A stretch of DNA of 36,024 nt, taken from positions 1 to 36,024 of the forward strand of contig JAAZNU010000011.1 in NCBI GenBank assembly GCA_012798135.1, read 5' to 3'. Under the pieces are notes generated by a model, which was given only the letters and a program-made list of their open reading frames with translations, was not told the DNA's origin and ran no database searches. A program made the translations under genes and the position numbers. The DNA is from Veillonellaceae bacterium. GTDB taxonomy: Bacteria; Bacillota_C; Negativicutes; UBA1444. Below are positions 1 through 7,464 of this stretch, piece by piece; the stretch's first letter is position 1, and every line of letters starts with the position of its first letter.

Positions 1-533
1 AGAACGGTATGAAGGATGAAGATGTCAAAGCGGTCGAGATGAAGGCCAGTGAAGCGGCCAGTGCACTGATGGCCGGCAAGGTTCCCGCGGCTGTGACTTG
101 GGAACCTCACATCACCAAGGCTGCTGCGGCCGGCAACATCGTTCTGTCGACAACCAAGGATACCCCGGCGCTGATCGCCGACGTATTGGCCCTGCATGAA
201 GATTTTGTGAAAGCCAATCCGGATGCGGTACAGAAGATCGTAGCCGCTTTGTCCGAAGCCACCGATTTCATTCAGAAAAATCCGGCAGAGGCCGCGAAAA
301 TCATGGCGACGGAATTGAAGGAAAAACCGGAGGAAACCCTGGCCGGGAATAAAACCATCCAGTTCTACAACCTGAAGGATAACCTGGCGTTGTTCGGCAC
401 CAAGGAAAAACCGGGCGCTCTGTTTGAAGTCGCCAAAATCGCCGGCGAGTTTTATGTCGGGCAGAAAATCCTGACCAAGGTACCGGATGTGACCAATGTG
501 ATTGACAGCACTTTCATCAACAAGTTAAAATAA
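1..533 (+). CDS. ABC transporter substrate-binding protein, NitT/TauT type (3' part only)
   Basis: The reading frame is already open at the window edge (full codons from base 3), so the N-terminus and signal peptide are missing. About 176 C-terminal residues remain. The segment AAVTWEPHI is the usual hinge/second-lobe region of periplasmic binding proteins of the nitrate/sulfonate/taurine (NMT1/SsuA-like) family, and the rest is alpha-helical with the family's 'NPDAVQKIVAALSEA' type helix. It is followed by a matching permease and ATPase, so it should deliver a small organic substrate (aliphatic sulfonate, taurine, pyrimidine precursor or similar) to that importer. The substrate cannot be told from this fragment. 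Confidence 0.85.
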   Translation, partial: NGMKDEDVKAVEMKASEAASALMAGKVPAAVTWEPHITKAAAAGNIVLSTTKDTPALIADVLALHEDFVKANPDAVQKIVAALSEATDFIQKNPAEAAKIMATELKEKPEETLAGNKTIQFYNLKDNLALFGTKEKPGALFEVAKIAGEFYVGQKILTKVPDVTNVIDSTFINKLK

Positions 534-550
534 TACGGTAGACAGCGGCG

Positions 551-601
551 GGGCTGTGGAAAAGGCGTCTGATGCCGTTTTCCCGGCCTCGTTCTTTTTT
601 T
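551..601 (+). terminator. Rho-independent terminator between binding protein and permease genes
   Basis: A GC-rich imperfect stem (about 554-569 pairing with 574-590; core GGAAAAGGC / GCC-G-TTTTCC with G-U pairs) is followed by the T-rich run GTTCTTTTTTT at 591-601. It lies between the binding protein gene and the permease gene of one transporter. It is therefore more likely to be a partial terminator that keeps binding protein mRNA in excess than the end of a separate unit. Confidence 0.6.
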
Positions 602-658
602 GGCCGGCGGGCCGCCTTGCGCGGTGACTGCCGGTCACCAAATCGGGATGGATGGTGA

Positions 659-1468
659 TTGCTTTTGGCCACAAACAAATGGGCCACTCCTAAAGCGGAG
701 ATTTCGCGGTCCCTGTATTGGACGCTGGCAGGACTGGCGTTCGTAGTGCTTTTGGCGGTTTGGTCGCTGCTGACCTATGGCGGGTGGGTGCCGCCTCTCT
801 TTTTGCCGGCGCCGGACGCGATTGTCAGCAGTGCGGTGTCATTGTTCGCGGAGTTTGATTTGATGAAAGATATTTCCGCCAGCGTTCTGAGGGTAACGAC
901 GGGCTTTTTGCTGGCTGCGGCCATTGGCGTGCCACTGGGCGTTCTGATGGGTAGCCTGAAAGTTTTTGAAGCCTTTTTCGAACCATTTCTGGGATTTATC
1001 CGTTATATGCCGGCTTCGGCCTTTATTCCACTATTTATTCTTTGGCTGGGCATCGGCGAATCAGAGAAAGTGGCTGTCATTTTTTTCGGCACTTTTTTTC
1101 AGATGACCTTGATGGTGATGGATGTGACCAAAAACGTGTCGCAGGAACTGATCGACACGTCGTATACATTGGGTGTTTCCAAACGCAGCGTTTTTTGGCG
1201 CATCATCCTGCCGGCCAGCCTGCCGGGAATTATGGATACACTGCGCATTACGTTCGGTTGGGCCTGGACCTATCTGGTGGTGGCGGAGATTGTCGCGGCC
1301 AGTTCCGGTCTGGGCTACATGATCATGCAATCCCAACGCTTTCTCAAAACCGCCAACATCATCGTGGGAATCCTGGTGATCGGGGTCATCGGCATCATTA
1401 TTGACCTGGCCTTCAAATGGCTTTATAATCGCCTGTTTCCCTGGATGGGCAAGGGAGGGGCGGCCTGA
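659..1468 (+). CDS. ABC transporter permease, SsuC/TauC/NitT type
   Basis: 269-residue inner-membrane permease with about six hydrophobic segments. The cytoplasmic EAA-like loop that docks the ATPase is visible as 'SYTLGVSKRSVFWRIILPAS' at about residues 167-186, followed by LPGIMDTLRI. The length is normal for the family (250-280). The start is a TTG directly after an in-frame TGA (656-658); no ATG/GTG lies upstream in this frame and a GGATGG purine run precedes it. The stop codon overlaps the ATPase start by one base, so permease and ATPase are translationally coupled. The substrate is unknown; sulfonate, taurine, nitrate and thiamine-precursor systems share this architecture. Confidence 0.9.
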   Translation: MLLATNKWATPKAEISRSLYWTLAGLAFVVLLAVWSLLTYGGWVPPLFLPAPDAIVSSAVSLFAEFDLMKDISASVLRVTTGFLLAAAIGVPLGVLMGSLKVFEAFFEPFLGFIRYMPASAFIPLFILWLGIGESEKVAVIFFGTFFQMTLMVMDVTKNVSQELIDTSYTLGVSKRSVFWRIILPASLPGIMDTLRITFGWAWTYLVVAEIVAASSGLGYMIMQSQRFLKTANIIVGILVIGVIGIIIDLAFKWLYNRLFPWMGKGGAA

Positions 1469-2271
1469 TGGAAAAGAAGGAATTCAAACTTTGTATTGAA
1501 AATGTCTCCAAAGTGTTCCGGGAGAAGGCCGGCACGGTTACCGCACTGGAGAACACAAACTTTTCCGTGGCGGAGAGCGAGTTTGTCACGATATTGGGTC
1601 CATCGGGCTGTGGAAAATCGACTATCCTGCGGATTATCGCCGGCCTTGAGGAAGCATCCAGCGGTCGGGTTCTGCTGGACGGCAAGGAGATCCGACAGCC
1701 CGGCAAGGATCGGGGCATGGTTTTTCAGGCGTATACCCTGTTTCCCTGGCTGACAGTCGAACAGAATATCGCGTTCGGACTGGATGTGGCGGGGCGCTCC
1801 AAGGCTGAACAAAGAGATGCTGTGAACTTTTACATCGAAAAAATCGGCCTGAAGGGGTTTGAAAAAGCTTACCCCCGCAAGCTTTCCGGCGGAATGAAAC
1901 AGCGGGTCGCGATTGCGCGGGCCTTGGCGAATGACCCGGAAGTATTGCTGATGGATGAGCCGTTTGGCGCGCTGGATGCCCAGACTCGTTCGGTGATGCA
2001 GGAATTGCTGCTGTCGGTTTGGGACGAGTCGCACAAGACGATTTTGTTTGTGACGCATGATGTTGAGGAAGCGGTGTTCATCGGGGACACCATCTATGTC
2101 ATGACCGCGCGTCCGGGCCGAATCAAGGCTCAAATTGACGTGAATTTGCCCGCCAAGAGGACCTATGATCTGAAACTTTCGGAAGAGTTTCTAGGCATCA
2201 AACGCGATGTTCTGGATTTAATCCGTGAAGAAGCCTGGAAAGCAGCAAATGCAAATTTGCCGGAGGAATGA
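1468..2271 (+). CDS. ABC transporter ATP-binding protein, SsuB/TauB/NitT type
   Basis: 267-residue ATPase that powers the importer encoded by the two preceding genes. All nucleotide-binding motifs are intact in order: Walker A GPSGCGKST (about residue 46), Q-loop MVFQAYTLFPW, ABC signature LSGGMKQR, Walker B VLLMDEPFGALD and the switch histidine in LFVTHDVEEA. The Q-loop and 'EEAVFIGDTIYVMTARPGRI' region are characteristic of the nitrate/sulfonate/taurine branch. It starts at the ATG overlapping the permease stop (TGATGG). The last residues overlap the region upstream of ogt, so ogt may be read from the same transcript. Confidence 0.93.
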   Translation: MEKKEFKLCIENVSKVFREKAGTVTALENTNFSVAESEFVTILGPSGCGKSTILRIIAGLEEASSGRVLLDGKEIRQPGKDRGMVFQAYTLFPWLTVEQNIAFGLDVAGRSKAEQRDAVNFYIEKIGLKGFEKAYPRKLSGGMKQRVAIARALANDPEVLLMDEPFGALDAQTRSVMQELLLSVWDESHKTILFVTHDVEEAVFIGDTIYVMTARPGRIKAQIDVNLPAKRTYDLKLSEEFLGIKRDVLDLIREEAWKAANANLPEE

Positions 2272-2273
2272 TC

Positions 2274-2780
2274 ATGACGAAGCGACTTTCCTTTATCAAA
2301 ATACCCCGGGGAACTCTGGCGGCCGTCTGGTCCGGTCAGGGACTCTATGAACTGACTTTTCCCTACGGTTCGCTGGAAGAAGCGCGGACTCGCCTGACTA
2401 CCGTCGGGCTGATGGGGGCCGACCTGAATGAGCAGCAACAGGAGTGGCAACAGCAGTTGCTGGATCAGTTGGACGCTTATTTTGCCGGAATTCCGACAGC
2501 GTTTGCCGTGCCGGTCGATTGGTCGGGCTATACGGATTTCCGCCGCCAGGCGCTCGAATTCACGGCGTCCATCCCTTATGGCCAAGTGGCCACTTATGGC
2601 GGAATCGCCGCGGCCATTGGCCACCCGGGCGCGGCACGAGCTATCGGCGGCGCGATGCATGCGAATCGAACTCCCATTGTGGTGCCGTGCCATCGGGTTG
2701 TAGGCTCCGACGGCAGTCTGACCGGCTTCGGTGGCGGCTTGATACTGAAGCAGGAACTGTTGGCGATTGAGAAGAAGTAA
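2274..2780 (+). CDS. ogt: Methylated-DNA--protein-cysteine S-methyltransferase
   Basis: Suicide DNA-repair protein that moves the methyl group of O6-methylguanine (and O4-methylthymine) to its own cysteine. The active-site motif is complete: VPCHRVVGSDGSLTGFGGGL near the C-terminus, with the helix-turn-helix 'IPYGQVATYGGIAAAIG' before it. A short N-terminal ribonuclease-like lobe is present, and the total of 168 residues fits Ogt. Two ATGs are possible. GGAGG at 2262-2266 sits only one base from ATG 2268 but seven bases from ATG 2274, so 2274 is preferred. It follows the ABC ATPase gene almost without a gap but is functionally unrelated to it. Confidence 0.93.
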   Translation: MTKRLSFIKIPRGTLAAVWSGQGLYELTFPYGSLEEARTRLTTVGLMGADLNEQQQEWQQQLLDQLDAYFAGIPTAFAVPVDWSGYTDFRRQALEFTASIPYGQVATYGGIAAAIGHPGAARAIGGAMHANRTPIVVPCHRVVGSDGSLTGFGGGLILKQELLAIEKK

Positions 2781-2818
2781 CAAAGACTACTTGAAACAAA
2801 TATAAAAAGGAAGATTGT

Positions 2819-3616
2819 ATGCCGATAAAACTGATTGCAATCGATATGGATGATACGTTGCTGGATGACCGGCAGCAGGTGACGACACGGACGCAACGGG
2901 CCATCCGGCAGGCGATGGAGAATGGAGTGCAGGTGGCGATCGCCACGGGCCGTATGTTTCGGTCGGCGTTGCCGTTCGCTGTGGAACTGGGAATCCGTTT
3001 ACCGCTGATCACTTACAACGGGGCTATGATCCGGGAGCTTGGCAGTGGCAAAACTCTGTTCCATCGTCCCATCGACACGGCGCTGGCGCAAGAACTGGCC
3101 GACCTGTTCAAACGGCGGGGCTGGTACTTACAGAAATATGTAGACGACACGCTGTATGTAGCGGAATTGGACGACAACGCCCGCTATTATGCCGATTATG
3201 CCCGAGTGGAAGCGATTCCGCTCGGGGATGGTTTTTTCCAAATGACGGAGTCGCCGACCAAAATGCTGAGCATGGGCGATTCCGCCGAGCTTGAAGCGAT
3301 ACGTGCCGAAGTGTCCGCTCTTTACGGTGAGCGACTGTACCTGGCTTCTTCAAAGAAAAGATACCTGGAGATGGTGGACATCCGGGTAAATAAGGGCGAA
3401 GCCGTCGCTTTTCTGGCACAGCAGCTGGGAATCGACCAAAGCCAGGTCATGGCGATCGGTGATTCCATGAACGATGTCGATATGATTGAATTCGCCGGCT
3501 GTGGCGTTGCAATGGGAAATGCCCAGGCAAAGGTCCAGGCGGCGGCTGATTTTGTGACAGCGGCCAATACCGCGGATGGGGTGGCGGTGGCCATCGAAAA
3601 ATTCGTGCTCGCCTGA
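2819..3616 (+). CDS. Cof-type HAD-IIB family phosphatase
   Basis: 265-residue cytoplasmic haloacid-dehalogenase phosphatase. Motif I is IAIDMDDTLLDD (nucleophile D9, acid D11), motif II is the threonine in AIATGRMF, and motif IV is AIGDSMNDVDMIEFAG near residue 214. The region between carries a type IIB cap, as in Cof/YwpJ/YidA sugar-phosphate phosphatases. The conserved 'VNKGEAVAFLAQQLGI' segment before motif IV is typical of the Cof subfamily. Substrates of this group are promiscuous (sugar phosphates, FMN, PLP), so no single one can be named. A GGAAG ribosome site precedes the ATG. The next gene, acpS, begins 20 bases downstream. Confidence 0.9.
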   Translation: MPIKLIAIDMDDTLLDDRQQVTTRTQRAIRQAMENGVQVAIATGRMFRSALPFAVELGIRLPLITYNGAMIRELGSGKTLFHRPIDTALAQELADLFKRRGWYLQKYVDDTLYVAELDDNARYYADYARVEAIPLGDGFFQMTESPTKMLSMGDSAELEAIRAEVSALYGERLYLASSKKRYLEMVDIRVNKGEAVAFLAQQLGIDQSQVMAIGDSMNDVDMIEFAGCGVAMGNAQAKVQAAADFVTAANTADGVAVAIEKFVLA

Positions 3617-3635
3617 AACGGGAGGTGCTGTGGGT

Positions 3636-4022
3636 ATGGTTGTCGGCATTGGAATCGACCTAGTGGAAATTCACCGTATGAAAAGGGCGGTTGAAAATCC
3701 TCTGTTCGTCAAACGGGTTTTTACACCGGCCGAGCAAGCCTATTGCACCAGCCGGGGCAGGCAGGGAGCGGCGTCCTACGCGGCTCGCTTCGCCGCCAAA
3801 GAGGCGGTCATGAAGGCTTTGGGAACTGGGCTGGCGAATGGCGGAACCTGGCAGGATGTGGAGGTTTTGCCGGACGCGCAGGGAAAACCGGTGATGAGTC
3901 TGACCGGATATTTTGAGAATCTGGCCCGCGAGATGGGCGTGCAGCGAATTTTCGTCTCCCTGTCGCATGCGCAGGAATATGCTGTGGCCCAGGTATTGCT
4001 CTGGAGGGGTGAACAGGAATGA
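3636..4022 (+). CDS. acpS: Holo-[acyl-carrier-protein] synthase
   Basis: Transfers 4'-phosphopantetheine from CoA to the serine of acyl carrier protein, activating fatty acid synthesis. The N-terminal motif GIGIDLVEI (Mg-binding Asp8) and the second motif RFAAKEAVMKALGTG (metal-binding Glu) are both present. With about 128 residues it matches trimeric bacterial AcpS. GGAGG at 3621-3625 would serve either GTG 3630 (gap 4) or ATG 3636 (gap 10). The family usually starts M-x-VGIGIDLVE, so 3636 is given. The stop overlaps the start of nnr by four bases (ATGA), a coupling common in Firmicutes. Confidence 0.95.
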   Translation: MVVGIGIDLVEIHRMKRAVENPLFVKRVFTPAEQAYCTSRGRQGAASYAARFAAKEAVMKALGTGLANGGTWQDVEVLPDAQGKPVMSLTGYFENLAREMGVQRIFVSLSHAQEYAVAQVLLWRGEQE

Positions 4023-5566
4023 AAATTGCTTCGGCGCAGGAAATGCGCGACATCGACAAGTCGACGATCGAATGGTTCGGTCTGCCGGGCGTCGCCTTGA
4101 TGGAGAATGCCGGTCGGGCCGTAGCGGAAAAAGCGATTTCACTTCTTGACGAACCGCGGGGAAAGATTGTCTTCATTGTCTGCGGTGGCGGGAACAACGG
4201 CGGCGACGGCTACGTGGCGGCCCGTTGGTTGCACAATTGCGGCGCCCGGGTAAAATTATTCCTGGCGGTGGATCGCACCATGATTCAGGGAGATGCTTTG
4301 ATCCATCTGGAAACGGCGTTGCGCATGGGTGTCGAATGTTTCGACATCACCGAACCCCGGAGCATGGAAAAGGCCAGGATTGCCGCCGCGTTCGCCGACC
4401 TGGTCATCGACGCGCTTCTCGGAACCGGTTTCCATGGCGAGCTGAGTGAACCTTACCGGGACAGTATCGAATTGATCAACAGCGCCGGCCGAATCGTTCT
4501 ATCCGTGGACATCCCTTCCGGTGTGGAGGCGGATACCGGAATGGTCCGGGAAAAAGCGGTCCGGGCGTTTTGCACGGTTACCTTTGGCCTGCCCAAACTG
4601 GGCTTGTGGCTGTATCCGGGGGCGGATTTCGCCGGCAGGATTGAAGTGGCGCCAATCGGCATTCCGGCCGAGTTGTTGACGGCGGCGACCATCCGCCAGA
4701 CACTGCTGACGCAAGAATATGCCGCTTCTTTGTTGCCGCGGCGGCTGCCGGATTCCCATAAGGGTAGTTTCGGCCATGTAATGGTAATCGGCGGCTCGCG
4801 CGGAATGAGCGGCGCCGTGTATCTGGCGGCGCAGGGGGCGCTGCGAACGGGCGCCGGACTGGTGACTGCCGCGGTTCCGGCGGGCATTGGCCAGGTCATG
4901 GAAATCAAAACGACGGAAGCAATGACGCTGGAATTGCCGGAAACGTTGGCGGGCGGCCTGGGAAGCGAGGCTGTCAAGCTGGCGCATGAGTTTTCCGCCA
5001 GAGCATCGGTGGTCCTGGCGGGGCCGGGGCTGGGGCGTCAGGAAGAAACCATGGACACCGTGCGCGAGCTGGTAACCATGATGGACCGCCCGCTGGTACT
5101 GGATGCCGATGCGTTGTTTGCCCTATCCGGACATTCGGAACTATTATCCGCTTCCGAAGCGTTGACGGTGCTGACGCCGCACCCGGGCGAAATGGCCAGG
5201 CTGACCGGATTGTCCGTCCGGCAGATCCAGGCGGACCGGATCGGAGTCGCCCGGCGGTTTGCCGTGGAATGGAAGAGTATTGTGGTGCTGAAAGGGCCGC
5301 ACACGGTTGTGGCCTTTCCCGATGGCGAAATCTACGTCAATCCAACCGGAAATTCCGGAATGGCCAGCGGCGGAATGGGTGATGTGTTGGCGGGCATGAT
5401 CGCAGCTTTGATAGCGCAAGGCCTGTCCAGCCACGATGCGGCCGTTTTGGGCGTATACTTGCATGGACTTGCCGGCGACAGGGTGGCCGCGAATCAGCCA
5501 GCCGGGATGACAGCCATGGATTTGGCCGAGCAGATTCCCGCAACGATGGGCTCTCTTATGGTATAA
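4019..5566 (+). CDS. nnr: Bifunctional NAD(P)H-hydrate epimerase / ADP-dependent NAD(P)H-hydrate dehydratase
   Basis: 515-residue metabolite-repair enzyme that rescues hydrated NADH/NADPH. The N-terminal half (about 1-215) is the YjeF_N epimerase with the glycine-rich loop CGGGNNGGDGYVAARWL. The C-terminal half (about 230-510) is the ribokinase-like dehydratase with GSFGHVMVIGGSRGMSGA, LTPHPGEMARL and the ADP-binding NSGMASGGMGDVLAG. Both halves are full length, so the fusion is intact. The gene overlaps acpS by four bases. An extended -10 promoter for the next operon lies within its last codons. Confidence 0.95.
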   Translation: MKIASAQEMRDIDKSTIEWFGLPGVALMENAGRAVAEKAISLLDEPRGKIVFIVCGGGNNGGDGYVAARWLHNCGARVKLFLAVDRTMIQGDALIHLETALRMGVECFDITEPRSMEKARIAAAFADLVIDALLGTGFHGELSEPYRDSIELINSAGRIVLSVDIPSGVEADTGMVREKAVRAFCTVTFGLPKLGLWLYPGADFAGRIEVAPIGIPAELLTAATIRQTLLTQEYAASLLPRRLPDSHKGSFGHVMVIGGSRGMSGAVYLAAQGALRTGAGLVTAAVPAGIGQVMEIKTTEAMTLELPETLAGGLGSEAVKLAHEFSARASVVLAGPGLGRQEETMDTVRELVTMMDRPLVLDADALFALSGHSELLSASEALTVLTPHPGEMARLTGLSVRQIQADRIGVARRFAVEWKSIVVLKGPHTVVAFPDGEIYVNPTGNSGMASGGMGDVLAGMIAALIAQGLSSHDAAVLGVYLHGLAGDRVAANQPAGMTAMDLAEQIPATMGSLMV

Positions 5567-5567
5567 T
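5559..5567 (+). promoter_or_regulatory. Extended -10 promoter for the amidase-gerM pair
   Basis: TGGTATAAT combines a perfect -10 hexamer with the TGn extension. No good -35 is seen 17 bases upstream, which extended -10 promoters tolerate. It lies in the last codons of nnr, and transcription would begin near 5574, about 50 bases before the amidase start. The placement suggests the cell-wall genes can be transcribed independently of acpS-nnr. Confidence 0.5.
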
Positions 5568-5623
5568 GAACAAAATGAAACAAGTTATCATTGGAGATGC
5601 GGGGAATGGGGAGGTGAAACCGG

Positions 5624-6703
5624 TTGCGTTGCCGATGTCATTGGGGAATGATGGCCTTGCTGTTTTTGTTCAGCTTTTTCGCGGTACTGGTTTCTGCTGT
5701 TCCTGCCGAAGCCAGCGCTAAAATAGTCGGTGTGCGTTGGGGCCGCACAATGGATGCCGTGACCGGTACTCTGAAAGTGAGACTGGTTTTGGAAACAAGT
5801 TCGCCAGTCCAGGTGGATCAGTTCATTACCGCCAAACCCAATTGGCGGCTGGTAGTCACTCTGCGTGGCGCCAATGTTGATAAACTGGCGATTCCACCTT
5901 CGCCGGACACGTCGGTAATCAAGGGAATGAGTGTGATCAAATCCACCAAGGATACCGTTCACGCTATCATTGAGCTGCCAGGCGAACTAAAGGAAGATCA
6001 ATACAAAGTATTCACCGTTAAAGCCGATCCGAAAGCCAATCGTCCGTTTCGGGTCGTTATCGACGTGGAAAAAGCCGTGCCGATCTCGGACATTCGCTTT
6101 TCCGCAGGTCTCCGAGGGAAGCTGATTGTGCTTGATCCCGGCCACGGCGCTTCGGATCCGGGAGCGATCGGGCCGCGTGGGTCTTATGAAAAAATATTGA
6201 ATCTGAATCTGGGACTCAAAGTGAAGGCGATTCTGGAGCAAGCTGGCGCCCGGGTGGTCATGACCCGGCAGACAGATGTCGATTTGTCGACGCCGGACAT
6301 GTCGGACCGGGATGAACTTCGTGCGCGTACCATGGTGGCCAACAACCGCAAAGCGGATATTTTCGTCAGCATTCACCACAATTCGTCCGCCAATTCGGAT
6401 TTAACCGGAACGACCACTTATTACTACCATAAGTCAGGCTATGACGCCCTGCTGGCGCAATGTTTGCAGTCGGCCATGGTTCGGGGCGGCGGCTTGGATA
6501 ATATCGGAATACGCACCGCAAATTTCTTCGTCGTGAAGAATACCTGGATGCCGGCGGCTTTGCTGGAAATCGGTTTTATCTCCAATCCGCAGGAGGAACA
6601 GGTTTTAAGCAGTCCGGCTTTCCAGCAGAAAATGGCGATGGCGATCGTAGCCGGAATTGATCAGTTCTTTGGTCAGGCGGCGAAGATGCGAGGTGAGCAG
6701 TGA
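5624..6703 (+). CDS. N-acetylmuramoyl-L-alanine amidase with AMIN domain
   Basis: 359-residue exported zinc hydrolase cutting the bond between N-acetylmuramic acid and L-alanine in peptidoglycan. Residues about 9-30 form a signal sequence ending AVPAEA. Residues about 32-150 resemble an AMIN targeting domain, and about 165-350 is Amidase_3. Zinc and catalytic positions are visible: LDPGHGASDPGA (His), the glutamate in SYEKILNL, SIHHNSS (His) and LLEIGFISN (Glu). The start is TTG with GGGGAGG at 5608-5614 nine bases upstream; no in-frame ATG precedes the signal peptide. The stop overlaps the next start by one base. With its GerMN partner it may act in sporulation or envelope remodelling, which is inferred from pairing. 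Confidence 0.92.
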   Translation: MRCRCHWGMMALLFLFSFFAVLVSAVPAEASAKIVGVRWGRTMDAVTGTLKVRLVLETSSPVQVDQFITAKPNWRLVVTLRGANVDKLAIPPSPDTSVIKGMSVIKSTKDTVHAIIELPGELKEDQYKVFTVKADPKANRPFRVVIDVEKAVPISDIRFSAGLRGKLIVLDPGHGASDPGAIGPRGSYEKILNLNLGLKVKAILEQAGARVVMTRQTDVDLSTPDMSDRDELRARTMVANNRKADIFVSIHHNSSANSDLTGTTTYYYHKSGYDALLAQCLQSAMVRGGGLDNIGIRTANFFVVKNTWMPAALLEIGFISNPQEEQVLSSPAFQQKMAMAIVAGIDQFFGQAAKMRGEQ

Positions 6704-7269
6704 TGAAATGTCGATGGGCCTTGGTGATTGCAATTTCAGCAATCTTGGCATTGACAGGATGCGCGGCGGATATCGGCGGTGGCGCCGCCGGCGGCAATGG
6801 GTCCGGTTCACCGGTCCAGAAGCCGGCAACGTCTCCTAAACCACCTGTCGAAGATACAGTTCCGGTCAAAGTATATTTTGGAACGCACGACGCAAAGTAT
6901 GTCGTAGCGGAGATACACAAACTGAAAAATGATGCTGCGCTGATGAAACGGGCGATGGAAGTGTTGGTGGCCGGGCCGACGAGTCCGGACCTGGTATCGG
7001 TTTTGCCCAAGGCGACCCAAGTCCGGAGTGTTGCCGTCATCGACAAGACGGCTTATGTGGATTTTTCCCGGGAAATCGCCAAACGGGGGTTTGCCGGGTC
7101 GGCTACGGAGATTCTGGCGGTTGGCGCCATCGTGAATACGCTGACGGAATTTCCGGATGTGGAAAAGGTACAGATTTTGGTAGAGGGAAAACGGGTCAGT
7201 TCGTTGTTCGGACATCTCGATGTGTATGATCCATTAAGCCGTTCGCCGGGGCTAATCCGGGGGAAATAG
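6703..7269 (+). CDS. GerMN-domain lipoprotein
   Basis: 188-residue lipoprotein. The signal peptide ends in the lipobox LTGC with Cys20, followed by a Gly/Pro/Ser-rich linker (about 21-50) and one GerMN domain (about 55-185; VKVYFGTHDAKYVVAE ... VDKTAYVDFSREIA-like strands). In Bacillus, GerM is a sporulation/germination lipoprotein of the mother-cell/forespore channel. The single GerMN module here is shorter than B. subtilis GerM, which has two. It is coupled to the amidase (TGATG overlap), consistent with a shared job at the peptidoglycan. GTG 6700 is an alternative start, but GAGGTGA at 6690-6696 is better spaced for ATG 6703. Confidence 0.85.
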   Translation: MKCRWALVIAISAILALTGCAADIGGGAAGGNGSGSPVQKPATSPKPPVEDTVPVKVYFGTHDAKYVVAEIHKLKNDAALMKRAMEVLVAGPTSPDLVSVLPKATQVRSVAVIDKTAYVDFSREIAKRGFAGSATEILAVGAIVNTLTEFPDVEKVQILVEGKRVSSLFGHLDVYDPLSRSPGLIRGK

Positions 7270-7320
7270 GCGACAGCAGTATTAGTGGGATTTGGACAAG
7301 CAATGTTGCTTCTGCAACTC

Positions 7321-7358
7321 AAACGGGCAGGCTGATACTATAATGGCCCTGTCCGTTT
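7321..7358 (+). terminator. Hairpin downstream of the amidase-gerM pair
   Basis: The arms AAACGGGCAGG (7321-7331) and CCTGTCCGTTT (7348-7358) pair over 11 positions with one G-U. The following TAGTTTGTC is only weakly T-rich, so termination may be inefficient. The 16-base loop contains TATAAT (7339-7344), which could instead be a -10 box for the phosphoesterase gene, though no convincing -35 is present. Confidence 0.4.
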
Positions 7359-7464
7359 AGTTTGTCCCGCCAAGGCCACGGAGCGGATTCTCACAGCTGA
7401 TCGACTGCTTTAGAAAGCAGACGTGTGTTTTAAATGGGATTTATTTTTGGATGGAGGAATGAAC

